Assembly: GCF_003859945.1 (NCBI RefSeq)
Contig: NZ_RQYM01000015.1
Location: 1 to 35,536, forward strand
Length of the DNA stretch: 35,536 bases
Direction of reading: 5' to 3'
From: Leucobacter sp. OH1287
GTDB lineage: Bacteria; Actinomycetota; Actinomycetes; Actinomycetales; Microbacteriaceae
Shown in pieces: positions 15,946 through 24,595 of the stretch (position 1 is the stretch's first letter; every line of letters begins with the position of its first letter). The notes under the pieces are model-generated. The model made no database searches. It was given only the letters and a program-made list of their open reading frames with translations, and had not been told where the DNA came from. The translations under genes were made by a program, and so were the position numbers.

Positions 15946-17097
15946 ATGGCAAGACCCGACAGCAAAGACGAAATGAGTGGTCTGGGCTACGAAACCCACC
16001 GAGACCGCAAGCAAACCGCCCACACCTCACTGCTTAAAACAGCCGCTAACGCTGTTGAGCTTAAGGGTGTGACCAAGAGCTTTGGTGATTTCACCGCCGT
16101 CGACAACCTGGATCTAACCATCAGGCAGGGCGAGTTCTTCTCAATGCTCGGACCCTCTGGATCCGGCAAAACCACGGTGCTGAGAATGATCGCCGGATTT
16201 GAACCCACGACATCCGGCAGCATCTTCCTCGACGGCCAGGACGTCACCTCACTGCCCCCGTTTGACCGCGAGGTGAACACCGTATTCCAGGATTACGCGC
16301 TGTTCCCGCACATGACCATCTTCGAGAACGTCGAGTACGGCCTCAAAGTGCACCGTGTGCCAAAGGCCGAACGGCAGCGGCTCGTCACTGAGGCACTGGA
16401 GCAGGTTAGACTCGACCACCTCGCCGAGCGGCGCCCATCACAGCTGTCAGGCGGTCAACGGCAGCGGATCGCGCTGGCTCGCGCGCTGATTCTTCGTCCC
16501 AAGGTGCTACTGCTTGATGAACCACTTGGCGCACTGGACAAACAGCTGCGCGAACAGATGCAGGTTGAGCTGAAACAGATCCAGCGCGAGGTTGGAATCA
16601 CCTTCGTGTTCGTCACCCACGACCAGGAGGAGGCACTAACCCTGTCCGACCGCATCGCGGTGTTTAAGGACGGCGAAATTGAGCAGATCGGTACACCGCG
16701 CGAGGTTTACGAAAAGCCAACAACCAGCTTCGTCGCAAAGTTCCTCGGCATCACCAACCTGCTCGACGACACTCTCTCCAACCAGCTGCTCGGGAGGCAG
16801 GGCACACACAGCCTGCGACCCGAGCGGATCCGGATCCACACACAAAACCCCGCTGGTGCCGCCACCGCACGAACCGCGGCCGTGACCAATAACACGATCA
16901 CACTGCCCGCAACGGTTCGAGAGGTTGTTTATGCGGGCCCCGCAACCCGGTATCTGCTCGACACCGTCGATGACCATCGCCTAATCGCCGAGGTGCAAAA
17001 CACGCAGCTGATAACCGACAGCAGCAAAACCCCGCAGCGCGGAGACCGCGTTACCGCCGAGTTCGAGGCGGATCACGCAACCGCCATCCCCGGCTAG
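15946..17097 (+). CDS. potA: ABC importer ATPase, spermidine/putrescine (PotA) type
   Basis: 383 aa. A 35-residue polar N-terminal extension precedes a canonical importer ATPase: Walker [10 protein letters not shown] (about 69-77), Q-loop [12 protein letters not shown], signature LSGGQRQR, Walker [13 protein letters not shown], and H-loop VTHDQEEA. The last 100 residues form the TOBE regulatory domain typical of PotA/FbpC/MalK ATPases. ATG 15946 has AAGGAG 6 nt upstream. First gene of a four-gene plus-strand operon with a binding lipoprotein and two permeases. Substrate is likely a polyamine or another cationic amine; PotA/PotD-type systems also carry amino-acid derivatives, so the exact ligand is open. 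Confidence 0.85.
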   Translation: MARPDSKDEMSGLGYETHRDRKQTAHTSLLKTAANAVELKGVTKSFGDFTAVDNLDLTIRQGEFFSMLGPSGSGKTTVLRMIAGFEPTTSGSIFLDGQDVTSLPPFDREVNTVFQDYALFPHMTIFENVEYGLKVHRVPKAERQRLVTEALEQVRLDHLAERRPSQLSGGQRQRIALARALILRPKVLLLDEPLGALDKQLREQMQVELKQIQREVGITFVFVTHDQEEALTLSDRIAVFKDGEIEQIGTPREVYEKPTTSFVAKFLGITNLLDDTLSNQLLGRQGTHSLRPERIRIHTQNPAGAATARTAAVTNNTITLPATVREVVYAGPATRYLLDTVDDHRLIAEVQNTQLITDSSKTPQRGDRVTAEFEADHATAIPG

Positions 17098-17144
17098 ATT
17101 CCAATAATTCAACCAATAAAAACACTAAACAAAGGAGTAAAGAA

Positions 17145-18329
17145 GTGAAAATTTCAAAGAAGCAAATGCTGCCGGCCGTAGCGCTGGCAGCGGCCGCTGC
17201 CCTGGTGCTCTCGGGATGCTCGGGCGGATCCGACAGCTCCTCCGGTGAGCTTAAAATCGAGGTGCCTGATATCCCGATGATTGAAAAAATCGGGGACAAC
17301 GAAAAAGAGGTAAACATTGTTGCCTGGTCTGGTTTTGTTGAGCCAGCTTGGACAGACAAGTTTGAGGCGGAGACCGGCTGCACGGTTAACCGTAAAATCG
17401 CTGGCACCTCGGACGAGATGGTGCAGCTGATGCGCACCGGAAACTACGACCTTGTGTCCGCCTCGGGTGACGCGAGCCTCCGCCTGATCGTGGGCGGTGA
17501 TGTGCAGCCGCTGAACATGGATCTGATCCCAAACTTCGGCGACGACATTGTTGAGGGCATGAAGGGTCAGGTGTATGACACCCTCAACGGCAAGTCCTAC
17601 GGTGTGCCAATCGGGCGCGGCGCAAACATTCTGCAGTACAACACGGATGCGGTGACGGAGGCGCCGACCAGCTGGGATGTTGTGTGGGAGAGCGACTCAC
17701 CCTACGCAGGCAAGATCCTCGCCTATGACGCACCGATCTACATCGCAGATGCCGCGGTGTACCTGATGCACCACCAGCCAGACCTCGGCATTAAGAACCC
17801 GTACGCGCTTGACGAGACACAGCTCGCCGCCGCAATTGATCTGCTGAAACAGCAGAACCAGATTATCGGCGACTACTGGAGTGACCCAACCGCGCAGATC
17901 ACCGCGTTTAACGGCGGGGACGCGGTTGTTGGCACCTCCTGGGAGATTTTGAAGAAGCTCTCTGCCAACGACAAACTGCAGGGCGTCCTACCGGAGGAGG
18001 GCGCAACCGGCTGGTCTGACGCCTGGATGCTGGCAACCAAAACCAAGAACCCCAACTGCGCCTACGCCTGGATGAACTACACCTCCAGCCCGGATGTGAA
18101 CGGTCAGATTGCGATGAACTTCGGTATGGCTCCCGCAAACGCCGCCTTCTGTGAACTGAACGACGAGGCGAGAGCACACTGCGAAGAGTTTAAAGCAACC
18201 GATGAGGAATACTTCAAAAAGGTGTGGTTCTGGACAACCCCGATTGAGCAGTGCATTGACGGCCGCAAGGACGTTAAGTGCACCAACTTCCAGCAGTGGA
18301 CAAGCGCCTGGCTAACGGTGAAAAACTAG
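17145..18329 (+). CDS. potD: ABC importer substrate-binding lipoprotein, PotD/PotF type
   Basis: 394 aa. Lipoprotein signal with lipobox LSGC (Cys25), then a Gly/Ser linker and a type II periplasmic-binding fold of the polyamine class (VNIVAWSGFVEPAW, FEAETGCTVN, YGVPIGRGAN, GTSWE). Six or more Cys in the mature part (for example NPNCAYAW, IEQCIDGRKDVKC) suggest disulfides. It captures the ligand outside the membrane. GTG start at 17145, with AAAGGAG 8 nt upstream; 47 bp after potA. It is followed by a hairpin that may stabilise its mRNA relative to the permease genes, a common arrangement for binding proteins. Confidence 0.85.
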   Translation: MKISKKQMLPAVALAAAAALVLSGCSGGSDSSSGELKIEVPDIPMIEKIGDNEKEVNIVAWSGFVEPAWTDKFEAETGCTVNRKIAGTSDEMVQLMRTGNYDLVSASGDASLRLIVGGDVQPLNMDLIPNFGDDIVEGMKGQVYDTLNGKSYGVPIGRGANILQYNTDAVTEAPTSWDVVWESDSPYAGKILAYDAPIYIADAAVYLMHHQPDLGIKNPYALDETQLAAAIDLLKQQNQIIGDYWSDPTAQITAFNGGDAVVGTSWEILKKLSANDKLQGVLPEEGATGWSDAWMLATKTKNPNCAYAWMNYTSSPDVNGQIAMNFGMAPANAAFCELNDEARAHCEEFKATDEEYFKKVWFWTTPIEQCIDGRKDVKCTNFQQWTSAWLTVKN

Positions 18330-18352
18330 CGGCTAACCGCTGAATTGCCGTA

Positions 18353-18384
18353 CGGGGGTGGGATGTAATCCACACTCACCCCCG
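18353..18384 (+). terminator. 8-bp stem hairpin between potD and potB
   Basis: CGGGGGTG (18353-18360) pairs with CACCCCCG (18377-18384) around a 16-nt loop. It sits in the 98-bp potD-potB gap with no U-tract. It may be a leaky attenuator or a 3'-end stabiliser of the binding-protein message. Confidence 0.45.
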
Positions 18385-18427
18385 CACCGCGGCACTCATA
18401 ATCTTGATCAGACAAGGACAGTCCCCA

Positions 18428-19303
18428 ATGACAAACCAGATGAAAGCAACTAAGCCGTTCTCGACTGCCTTATATCGTCACCCTCGCGGTCGGCTACTGT
18501 CGCTGCTCAGCCTGCCAATGACCTGGCTGATTGTGATCTACATTATTTCCATTGTGCTGTTGCTGCTCACGGCGTTCTGGCACACAGACCCCTTCACATC
18601 AAAGGTTAAACCGGGTTTCACGCTCAACAACTTCCTAGATATTGTGCAGGTGCCGTCGTATCTGGCGGCAACCCTCAGAACAATCGGCATCGCGGCAGCC
18701 GTCACAGTTATTTGCATAGCCTTCGCGATCCCGCTGGCGATCTACATGGCAAAACTCGCGCCGGTGTGGCAACGCTCCCTGCTGGTTGTGCTGATAACAC
18801 TGCCGCTCTGGGCTGGCTATCTGGTGAAAATCCTGTCCATCAGAATCGTCTTTTCCGAGAGTGGATTCATCAACTCGACGTTCGGGTGGCTCGGCATCAA
18901 CTCCCCCGGCTACGGGGTTTTTGCAACCGTTGTCGCACTCGTCTATCTCTGGTTCCCGTACATGATCATCCCGGTCTACACCGCAACAGCCCAGATCCCA
19001 GACAACCTGTTCGATGCGTCAAGCGACCTCGGCGCGAAGGGTCTAAAAACCATCGGCGCAGTTGTGCTCCCGCTATTAAAACCGGCGATTATTGCCGGAT
19101 CCATTTTCACCTTCTCACTGAGCCTCGGTGACTATCTGGCCGCGAAGTTTGTGGGCGGATCCACCCAGCTCATTGGCACGATTATTGCCTCAAACATAAA
19201 CCTCAACCCGCCTGTTGCTGCTGCTTTCGCGGTTGTGCCTATCGTTATTGTTTTGACGTTCCTGTTGACGGTGCGTAAGACCGGCGCGATTGAAAACATC
19301 TAG
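18428..19303 (+). CDS. potB: ABC importer permease, PotB type
   Basis: 291 aa, about six membrane helices (for example SLPMTWLIVIYIISIVLLLL near the N-terminus). The cytoplasmic EAA-like coupling loop is DASSDLGAKGLKTIGAVVLP. I chose ATG 18428 (AAGGA about 9 nt upstream) over an in-frame TTG at 18404. Forms the membrane channel with the next gene and is driven by PotA. Ends 11 bp before potC. Confidence 0.85.
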   Translation: MTNQMKATKPFSTALYRHPRGRLLSLLSLPMTWLIVIYIISIVLLLLTAFWHTDPFTSKVKPGFTLNNFLDIVQVPSYLAATLRTIGIAAAVTVICIAFAIPLAIYMAKLAPVWQRSLLVVLITLPLWAGYLVKILSIRIVFSESGFINSTFGWLGINSPGYGVFATVVALVYLWFPYMIIPVYTATAQIPDNLFDASSDLGAKGLKTIGAVVLPLLKPAIIAGSIFTFSLSLGDYLAAKFVGGSTQLIGTIIASNINLNPPVAAAFAVVPIVIVLTFLLTVRKTGAIENI

Positions 19304-19314
19304 GAGGACTAAAA

Positions 19315-20130
19315 GTGTTGTATCTCAGTCGCAGTCTCAAAATCACTATCTCAACAATCGCGATTCTGTTGCTGATCGCGATCTATATCCCGCTGCTGGT
19401 GATTATCGTCAACTCGTTTAACGCTAACAAGGTCGCAGGCTGGCCGGTAGTTAACTTCAGTATGGAATGGTGGCAGAAGGCACTAACAAACGAGGCGATG
19501 TTGCAGTCCCTTGTGCACTCGCTGGTGGTTGCCGCGGCCGCAACGGCTATCGCCCTGCTGCTTGGCACACTTGCCGCTTTCGCGCTGCAGCGTTTCAAAT
19601 TCTTCGGGCGCGAAACCGTGAACCTGATGATTATTCTGCCGATCACCCTGCCCGGTGTTGTCACCGGTGTCGCGCTCTCAAACACCTTCTATCAGGTGCT
19701 GGATCCGGCGGGCATCAAGGTTGGGTACGCTGGCCTGATTATCGCCCACGCAACATTCTGCATTGTGATGGTTTTCAACAATGTGATTGCCAGGCTCCGT
19801 CGCATGAACCCCAACCTGGAGGAGGCGTCGATGGATCTCGGTGCGGGCATCGGTAAAACATTCAGCCTTGTCACCTTCCCACAGTTCAGGGGCGCCTTCA
19901 TCGCGGGTGGTTTACTCGCTTTCGCTCTATCGTTTGACGAGGTCTATGTCACGGTGTTCACCGCACCCCCGGGAGTGGACACACTGCCGATCTGGATTAT
20001 GAACCAGATGGCAAGACCGAACGAAGCAAACCAGGTGAATGTGGTGGCGACGATTATCATCCTGCTGTCGCTGATCCCGGTTTATGTTTCACAGCGGATG
20101 ACAGAGCGGGCAGCAAAACTCCAAAAGTAA
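19315..20130 (+). CDS. potC: ABC importer permease, PotC type
   Basis: 271 aa, six helices. Starts at GTG 19315, AGGAGG 6 nt upstream. The coupling loop EASMDLGAGIGKTFSLVTFP is clear, as is the family phrase LPGVVTGVALS. It pairs with PotB in the cytoplasmic membrane. Last gene of the operon, closed by a strong terminator 28 bp downstream. Confidence 0.85.
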   Translation: MLYLSRSLKITISTIAILLLIAIYIPLLVIIVNSFNANKVAGWPVVNFSMEWWQKALTNEAMLQSLVHSLVVAAAATAIALLLGTLAAFALQRFKFFGRETVNLMIILPITLPGVVTGVALSNTFYQVLDPAGIKVGYAGLIIAHATFCIVMVFNNVIARLRRMNPNLEEASMDLGAGIGKTFSLVTFPQFRGAFIAGGLLAFALSFDEVYVTVFTAPPGVDTLPIWIMNQMARPNEANQVNVVATIIILLSLIPVYVSQRMTERAAKLQK

Positions 20131-20157
20131 CTGCCCGAAAACTCCCCAGAGAACGGC

Positions 20158-20188
20158 AAATACCCCGCGGGTTTCCCGCGGGGTATTT
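20158..20188. terminator. strong bidirectional rho-independent terminator
   Basis: A perfect 14-bp stem with a TTT loop: AAATACCCCGCGGG (20158-20171) with CCCGCGGGGTATTT (20175-20188). A-rich and T-rich flanks on the two sides let it work for both the pot operon (plus) and the aromatic-amine operon (minus), which converge here. Confidence 0.9.
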
Positions 20189-20205
20189 CCTGTTTAAGCT
20201 ACGAC

Positions 20206-21348
20206 CTAGAGCGTCTCGCCGAGCTTAAAGCCCTTCTCGGTGTCACCCTCGCGGGTGTATGAGAAGCCGTCGGCGCCGATGGTTACCGCCATCTCGCTGC
20301 TGTCAGTGCGGGCGACAACCGGCTGTGGGTTGCCGTCGAGGTCGAGCACGAGTGAAGCGTCGGTGTACCATGATGGCACAACCGGGTTGCCCCACCAGTC
20401 GCGGCGCTGGTTGTCGTGCACATCCCAGGTGACTACCGGGTTGTCTGGGTCGCCCGTGTAGTAGTCCTGGGTGTAGATTTCCACGCGGTGACCGTCGGGA
20501 TCCCGCAGGTAGAGATAGAAGGCGTTTGAGACGCCGTGCCTGCCTGGTCCACGCTCGATCATGTCGCTCATGCGCAGCGCGCCGAGCTTGTCGCAGATCG
20601 CGAGAATGTTGTGTTTCTCGTGTGTTGCGAAGGCGACGTGGTGCATGCGCGGGCCGTCGCCGCCGGTTGCGGCGGTGTCGTGCACGGTTGGCTTGCGACG
20701 CAGCCACGCAGCATAGACGGTGCCCTCTTTATCCTGAATGTCCTCGGTTACGCGGAAACCAAGATCCTGGTAGTGGCGGACCGCGCGCGGCACGTCCGGG
20801 GTGACCTGGTTGAAGTGGTCAAGCCTGACCAGCTCACCGGGAATGTGCTTCTCGTAGTGCCAAGACATTCTCTCAACGTGCTCGGTCTGGTAGAAGAACT
20901 CGTACGGGAAGCCGAGCGGATCCACAACCCGCACCGAATCGCCGATGCCCTTCACAAAACCGTTCTCGTTGCGACGCACATCACAGCCCAGCTCGGTGTA
21001 GAACGCAACCGCTTTGTCGAGATCCTCGGGGGTTCTCACCCGGTAGGAGAACGCAGCAACGGCCGCGACTGGTCCCTGCCTGAGCACCAGGTTGTGGTGG
21101 ATGAACTCCTCGGTTGAGCGCAGGTAAACGGTGCTGTCGTCCTCCTCGGTGACGTACAGTCCGAGCACGTCAACGTAGAAGTTGCGGGATTTTTTTAGAT
21201 CCGTGACAACCAGTTCCATGTACGCACACCGCAGGATATCGGGCGCGGGCGCGCTCGGGGTTTTCACCGGGTTTGCCGCCTCGATCGGTGCTTCTTTTGT
21301 CACCCAGAAACCGGATGATGTTTTATCTGCCTCGTTTAGTTTCGACAT
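20206..21348 (-). CDS. hpaD: homoprotocatechuate 2,3-dioxygenase (extradiol, vicinal-oxygen-chelate type)
   Basis: 380 aa. It opens the ring of 3,4-dihydroxyphenylacetate with O2 to 5-carboxymethyl-2-hydroxymuconate semialdehyde. Two glyoxalase-like domains are visible. The metal ligands of the well-studied Brevibacterium/Arthrobacter enzymes are all present: His178 (RLDHFNQ), His237 (RMHHVAF) and Glu290 (HRVEIYTQ). The acid-base His223 (TVHD) and Tyr280 are also kept, each shifted by about 23 residues from the Brevibacterium enzyme because of a longer N-terminus. The metal may be Fe or Mn and cannot be decided here. ATG 21348 with AAGGAAGAG upstream; last gene of the ten-gene operon. Confidence 0.93.
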   Translation of the reverse strand: MSKLNEADKTSSGFWVTKEAPIEAANPVKTPSAPAPDILRCAYMELVVTDLKKSRNFYVDVLGLYVTEEDDSTVYLRSTEEFIHHNLVLRQGPVAAVAAFSYRVRTPEDLDKAVAFYTELGCDVRRNENGFVKGIGDSVRVVDPLGFPYEFFYQTEHVERMSWHYEKHIPGELVRLDHFNQVTPDVPRAVRHYQDLGFRVTEDIQDKEGTVYAAWLRRKPTVHDTAATGGDGPRMHHVAFATHEKHNILAICDKLGALRMSDMIERGPGRHGVSNAFYLYLRDPDGHRVEIYTQDYYTGDPDNPVVTWDVHDNQRRDWWGNPVVPSWYTDASLVLDLDGNPQPVVARTDSSEMAVTIGADGFSYTREGDTEKGFKLGETL

Positions 21349-21378
21349 GTTCTCTTCCTTAGAGTCTTGTTTGCCAAA

Positions 21379-22881
21379 TTACTGTTTTTGAGCTGCACCA
21401 AAACGCGGTGAGTGCGACTCGTTAAGGGTAATGTGCACCGCCTGCTGGTCGGTGTAGAAATCGATTGAGCGGTAGCCACCCTCGTGGCCGAGACCGGACG
21501 CTTTCACGCCGCCGAACGGTGTGCGCAGGTCACGCACATTGTTCGAGTTCAGCCAAACCATTCCCGCCTCAACAGCCTGCGCGAAGTTGTGTGCGCGCTT
21601 CAGGTTCGAGGTCCAAATGTAGGCCGCGAGACCGTATTTGGTGTTGTTGGCGAGCTCCAGAGCTTCCTCATCGGTGTCAAACGGGGTGATCGCAACAACC
21701 GGTCCGAAGATTTCCTCCTGGAAGATTCGAGCGTCCGGTGACACGTCAGCGAACGCGGTCGGCGCAACAAAGTTACCCTCCGGGAACTCCTCTGGCCTGC
21801 CGCCGCCGGCGATCAAACGCCCCTCGGTTTTGCCGAGCTCAACATAGCTCATAACCTTCTCGAAGTGCTCCGGGTGCACAAGCGCACCAACCTCTGTTTT
21901 CGGATCGCTCGGCAAACCAACCACGATGTTCTTGGCGCGCTCCGCATAGCGCTCAACAAACTCGTCGTAGATGTCACGCTGCACCAGGATACGGGATCCG
22001 GCTGTGCAGCGTTCACCGTTCAAGCTGTAAACACCGAACACGGTTGCGTCGAGCGCCTGCTCCAGGTCGGCGTCCGCGAACACAATCGCCGGGCTTTTAC
22101 CGCCGAGCTCCATCGACAGGCCCTTTAGGTGAGGGGCCGCGTTGCCGAAGATAATCTGCCCGGTTTTGCTCTCACCGGTGAACGAGATAAGCGGCACATC
22201 CGGGTGTTTCACGAGTGCGTCACCGGCTGTTTCACCGAAGCCGTTTACCAGGTTGAAAACACCGTCTGGCACACCGGCCTCACGGAATATCTCCGCCCAC
22301 AGTGACGCAGACAGCGGGGTAAACTCCGCGGGTTTTAACACCACGGTGTTTCCGGTTGCGAGCGCCGGCGCCAGCTTCCATGACTCCAGCATGAACGGGG
22401 TGTTCCACGGGGTGATCAGACCGGCAACGCCGATCGGTTTCCGGTTAACATAGTTGATCTGCCTGCCCGGCACCTTAAAGGTGTCATCGTGCTGTGACAC
22501 AATTAGATCCGCAAAGAATCTGAAGTTCTCGGCGGCACGCTGCGCTTGCCCTTTCGCTTGGGTGATTGGCAGACCGGAATCCCAGCTCTCCATCGCCGCA
22601 AGCTGCTCGTCACGCGATTCAACAATGTCAGCGATTTTGTGCAGCACACGCGCCCGCTGCCGCGGCAGCAGTTTCGGCCACGGCCCCTCTTTGAAGGCGC
22701 GGGTTGCGGCGGCAACGGCGAGGTCAACGTCTGCTTTTTTGCCTGACGCAGCCTTAATGTACGGCTGATTGGTTACCGGATCGATAACGTCAAACTCGTC
22801 ACCGTCCACCGAGTCAACAAACTCGCCGTCAATAAAGTGACGGATCTTGTCCGGCAGCCCTGCTGGTTTTTCGTGGTTCAT
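21379..22881 (-). CDS. hpaE: 5-carboxymethyl-2-hydroxymuconate semialdehyde dehydrogenase
   Basis: 500 aa NAD-dependent aldehyde dehydrogenase. Active-site residues are visible: Asn in ITPWNTPF, Glu in MELGGKSP and the catalytic Cys in NGERCTAGSR. Length and the adjacency to HpaD fit HpaE, which oxidises the ring-cleavage semialdehyde to 5-carboxymethyl-2-hydroxymuconate in the cytoplasm. Excellent ribosome site (AAGGAGAG) before ATG 22881; 30 bp separate its stop from hpaD. A second ALDH in the operon (30240-31655) is much less similar and probably acts upstream in the pathway. Confidence 0.9.
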   Translation of the reverse strand: MNHEKPAGLPDKIRHFIDGEFVDSVDGDEFDVIDPVTNQPYIKAASGKKADVDLAVAAATRAFKEGPWPKLLPRQRARVLHKIADIVESRDEQLAAMESWDSGLPITQAKGQAQRAAENFRFFADLIVSQHDDTFKVPGRQINYVNRKPIGVAGLITPWNTPFMLESWKLAPALATGNTVVLKPAEFTPLSASLWAEIFREAGVPDGVFNLVNGFGETAGDALVKHPDVPLISFTGESKTGQIIFGNAAPHLKGLSMELGGKSPAIVFADADLEQALDATVFGVYSLNGERCTAGSRILVQRDIYDEFVERYAERAKNIVVGLPSDPKTEVGALVHPEHFEKVMSYVELGKTEGRLIAGGGRPEEFPEGNFVAPTAFADVSPDARIFQEEIFGPVVAITPFDTDEEALELANNTKYGLAAYIWTSNLKRAHNFAQAVEAGMVWLNSNNVRDLRTPFGGVKASGLGHEGGYRSIDFYTDQQAVHITLNESHSPRFGAAQKQ

Positions 22882-22959
22882 GATAGCTCTCCTTAGGTCT
22901 TAAAAATCTGCTCTGTTTCTGGGGTGCGCCCGTGGGTGCGGCGCCGCTGTTGGTTCCGG

Positions 22960-24594
22960 TTAAGCTGCTTTTGTGGATCCATCATCCCCCTTTTTCTCTG
23001 TCTCGGCCTCGTATCTTGCGCGCCACTGGGCGTTCATCGGGAACAGGCCATCAACCGCGGCGCCAGCGTTAACCTGTTCGGCAATCCAGGCATCCTCTCG
23101 CTCCTGCTTGGCGGCCGCGTGCGCGACCTCCTCGAGAAGCGCCGCCGGAATCACAATCACGCCGTCATCATCGCCCATAATAATGTCGCCCGGGATCACC
23201 GCGGCACCGCCGCAGCTGATCGCAACGTCTGTCTCCCAAGGCACGTGCACTCGCCCGAGCACGCTGGGGTGGGATCCCTTCGCAAACACCGGAATATCAA
23301 TCTCTGCAACCGCGCCGCTGTCGCGCACGCAGCCGTCGGTGACAACGCCGGCCGCGCCACGGTATTTGGCGCGCAGTGCGAGCACATCGCCGACCGTTCC
23401 CGAGGCTTCTCTGCCACGCGCCTCAATCACCAGCACCTCGCCCGCGCCGACACTGTCGAACGCCCGCTTCTGCGCGTTAAACCCGCCGCCGTACTGTTTA
23501 AACAGGTCTGGCCTGAAGGGAATAAACCGCAGAGTTTTCGCAACCCCGAGGGTTTTCACGCCGGGCTTTGTCGGTTTCACACCGTCAAGGAAGATATCGA
23601 CGTAGCCGCGTTTACGCAGCTCCGCCGAGACGGTTGCGACAGCCACCTCGCTGAGTAGCTCCCGCAGCTGCGGGGTGAGCGGATCCACCCCCGCCGCGCC
23701 AGCCACGCCAGCGCCGTTTACCCCAGCGCCATTTGCCCCAGCGCCAGCGCCAGCAGCGCCGTTAGCACCGCCGTTGCCGCCGCCCGCCGCGCTGTCGAGC
23801 GGGCTCGCCTTACCAGCGGCAACCGCCGCCGCGTGGGTCTCGGCATCACCCCATGCTTCCAACCGTTTACTGTCGTCAACCCGCGGTTTTGCGCCGTAGT
23901 CGCCTACCGGGCGGGACGACTCCACAACCGTGGTGACCAGCCGGCCGGTGCTCTGCGGGTTGCGGCTGCCGGGGGTGTCCACCTCAACGGCAACTGTGTC
24001 GCCCGGCACAATCACGGTTGATCCTGCGGGGGTGCCGGTGAGGATCAGATCGCCGGGGTAGAGAGTCAGGTGCTGTGAAAGATCCGCAACAATCTGCCCG
24101 AAACTGAACATCAGGGTGTCGCTTGTGTCCTCCTGCACGAGCTTGTCGTTAACCCAGGTACGCACCCGGAACTCGCCCGGTTTTCTGCCAGCGGTCGCGA
24201 TCACGCCGGGGCCAACCGGTGTGTAACCGTCGCCGCCCTTGTTTCGCAGGTTGGATCCCTTATCCACGTCGCGCAGATCGTAGAGCCCGAGGTCATTAAC
24301 CGCGGTCACGCCGGAAACATACTCCCAGCCGGTTTCGGGTGTTACCCACCTGGCGGTCTGCCCGATAATCAGCGCAATCTCACCCTCAAACGCGAGCAGT
24401 TCCGTGCCGGCGGGGCGTTCAACCGTGCCGCCGGTTTGCGCGAGCGATGAAACCGGTTTAATAAAGTAGGACGGGTGCTCCGGGCTGCGACCGCGCTGCT
24501 CCATCCGCGACGGATAGTTCAGGTGCAGCGCAATAATCTTGCCCGGCACCTTACCCTGCAAGGCAATCCCCAGTTCAGCGGTGGTTTTTGTCAT
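22960..24594 (-). CDS. fusion of a FAH-type decarboxylase/isomerase (HpaG-like) with an RraA-like aldolase domain
   Basis: 544 aa from ATG 24594. Residues about 1-250 form one fumarylacetoacetate-hydrolase fold with metal motif FEGEIALI and the TGTPAGS loop, as in HpaG, which decarboxylates or isomerises the C8 triacid or its product. Then a linker of about 40 residues made almost only of Gly, Ala and Asn (DNA about 23680-23800), then an RraA/HMG-aldolase-like domain (about 320-520) with VTDGCVRDSG, the R-D metal motif of class II oxoacid aldolases/decarboxylases. E. coli HpaG instead has two FAH domains. The classical isomerase HpaF is not seen in the window, so the RraA half may supply a missing step. 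The upstream gene stops 1 nt before this ATG; GGGGG lies 8 nt ahead of it. Confidence 0.8.
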   Translation of the reverse strand: MTKTTAELGIALQGKVPGKIIALHLNYPSRMEQRGRSPEHPSYFIKPVSSLAQTGGTVERPAGTELLAFEGEIALIIGQTARWVTPETGWEYVSGVTAVNDLGLYDLRDVDKGSNLRNKGGDGYTPVGPGVIATAGRKPGEFRVRTWVNDKLVQEDTSDTLMFSFGQIVADLSQHLTLYPGDLILTGTPAGSTVIVPGDTVAVEVDTPGSRNPQSTGRLVTTVVESSRPVGDYGAKPRVDDSKRLEAWGDAETHAAAVAAGKASPLDSAAGGGNGGANGAAGAGAGANGAGVNGAGVAGAAGVDPLTPQLRELLSEVAVATVSAELRKRGYVDIFLDGVKPTKPGVKTLGVAKTLRFIPFRPDLFKQYGGGFNAQKRAFDSVGAGEVLVIEARGREASGTVGDVLALRAKYRGAAGVVTDGCVRDSGAVAEIDIPVFAKGSHPSVLGRVHVPWETDVAISCGGAAVIPGDIIMGDDDGVIVIPAALLEEVAHAAAKQEREDAWIAEQVNAGAAVDGLFPMNAQWRARYEAETEKKGDDGSTKAA

Positions 24595-24595
24595 C

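Noticed and set aside
22924-23658. Plus-strand frame of 244 codons opposite the FAH-RraA gene
   Set aside because: Antisense to a well-supported gene with clear domains; no family features or start signal.
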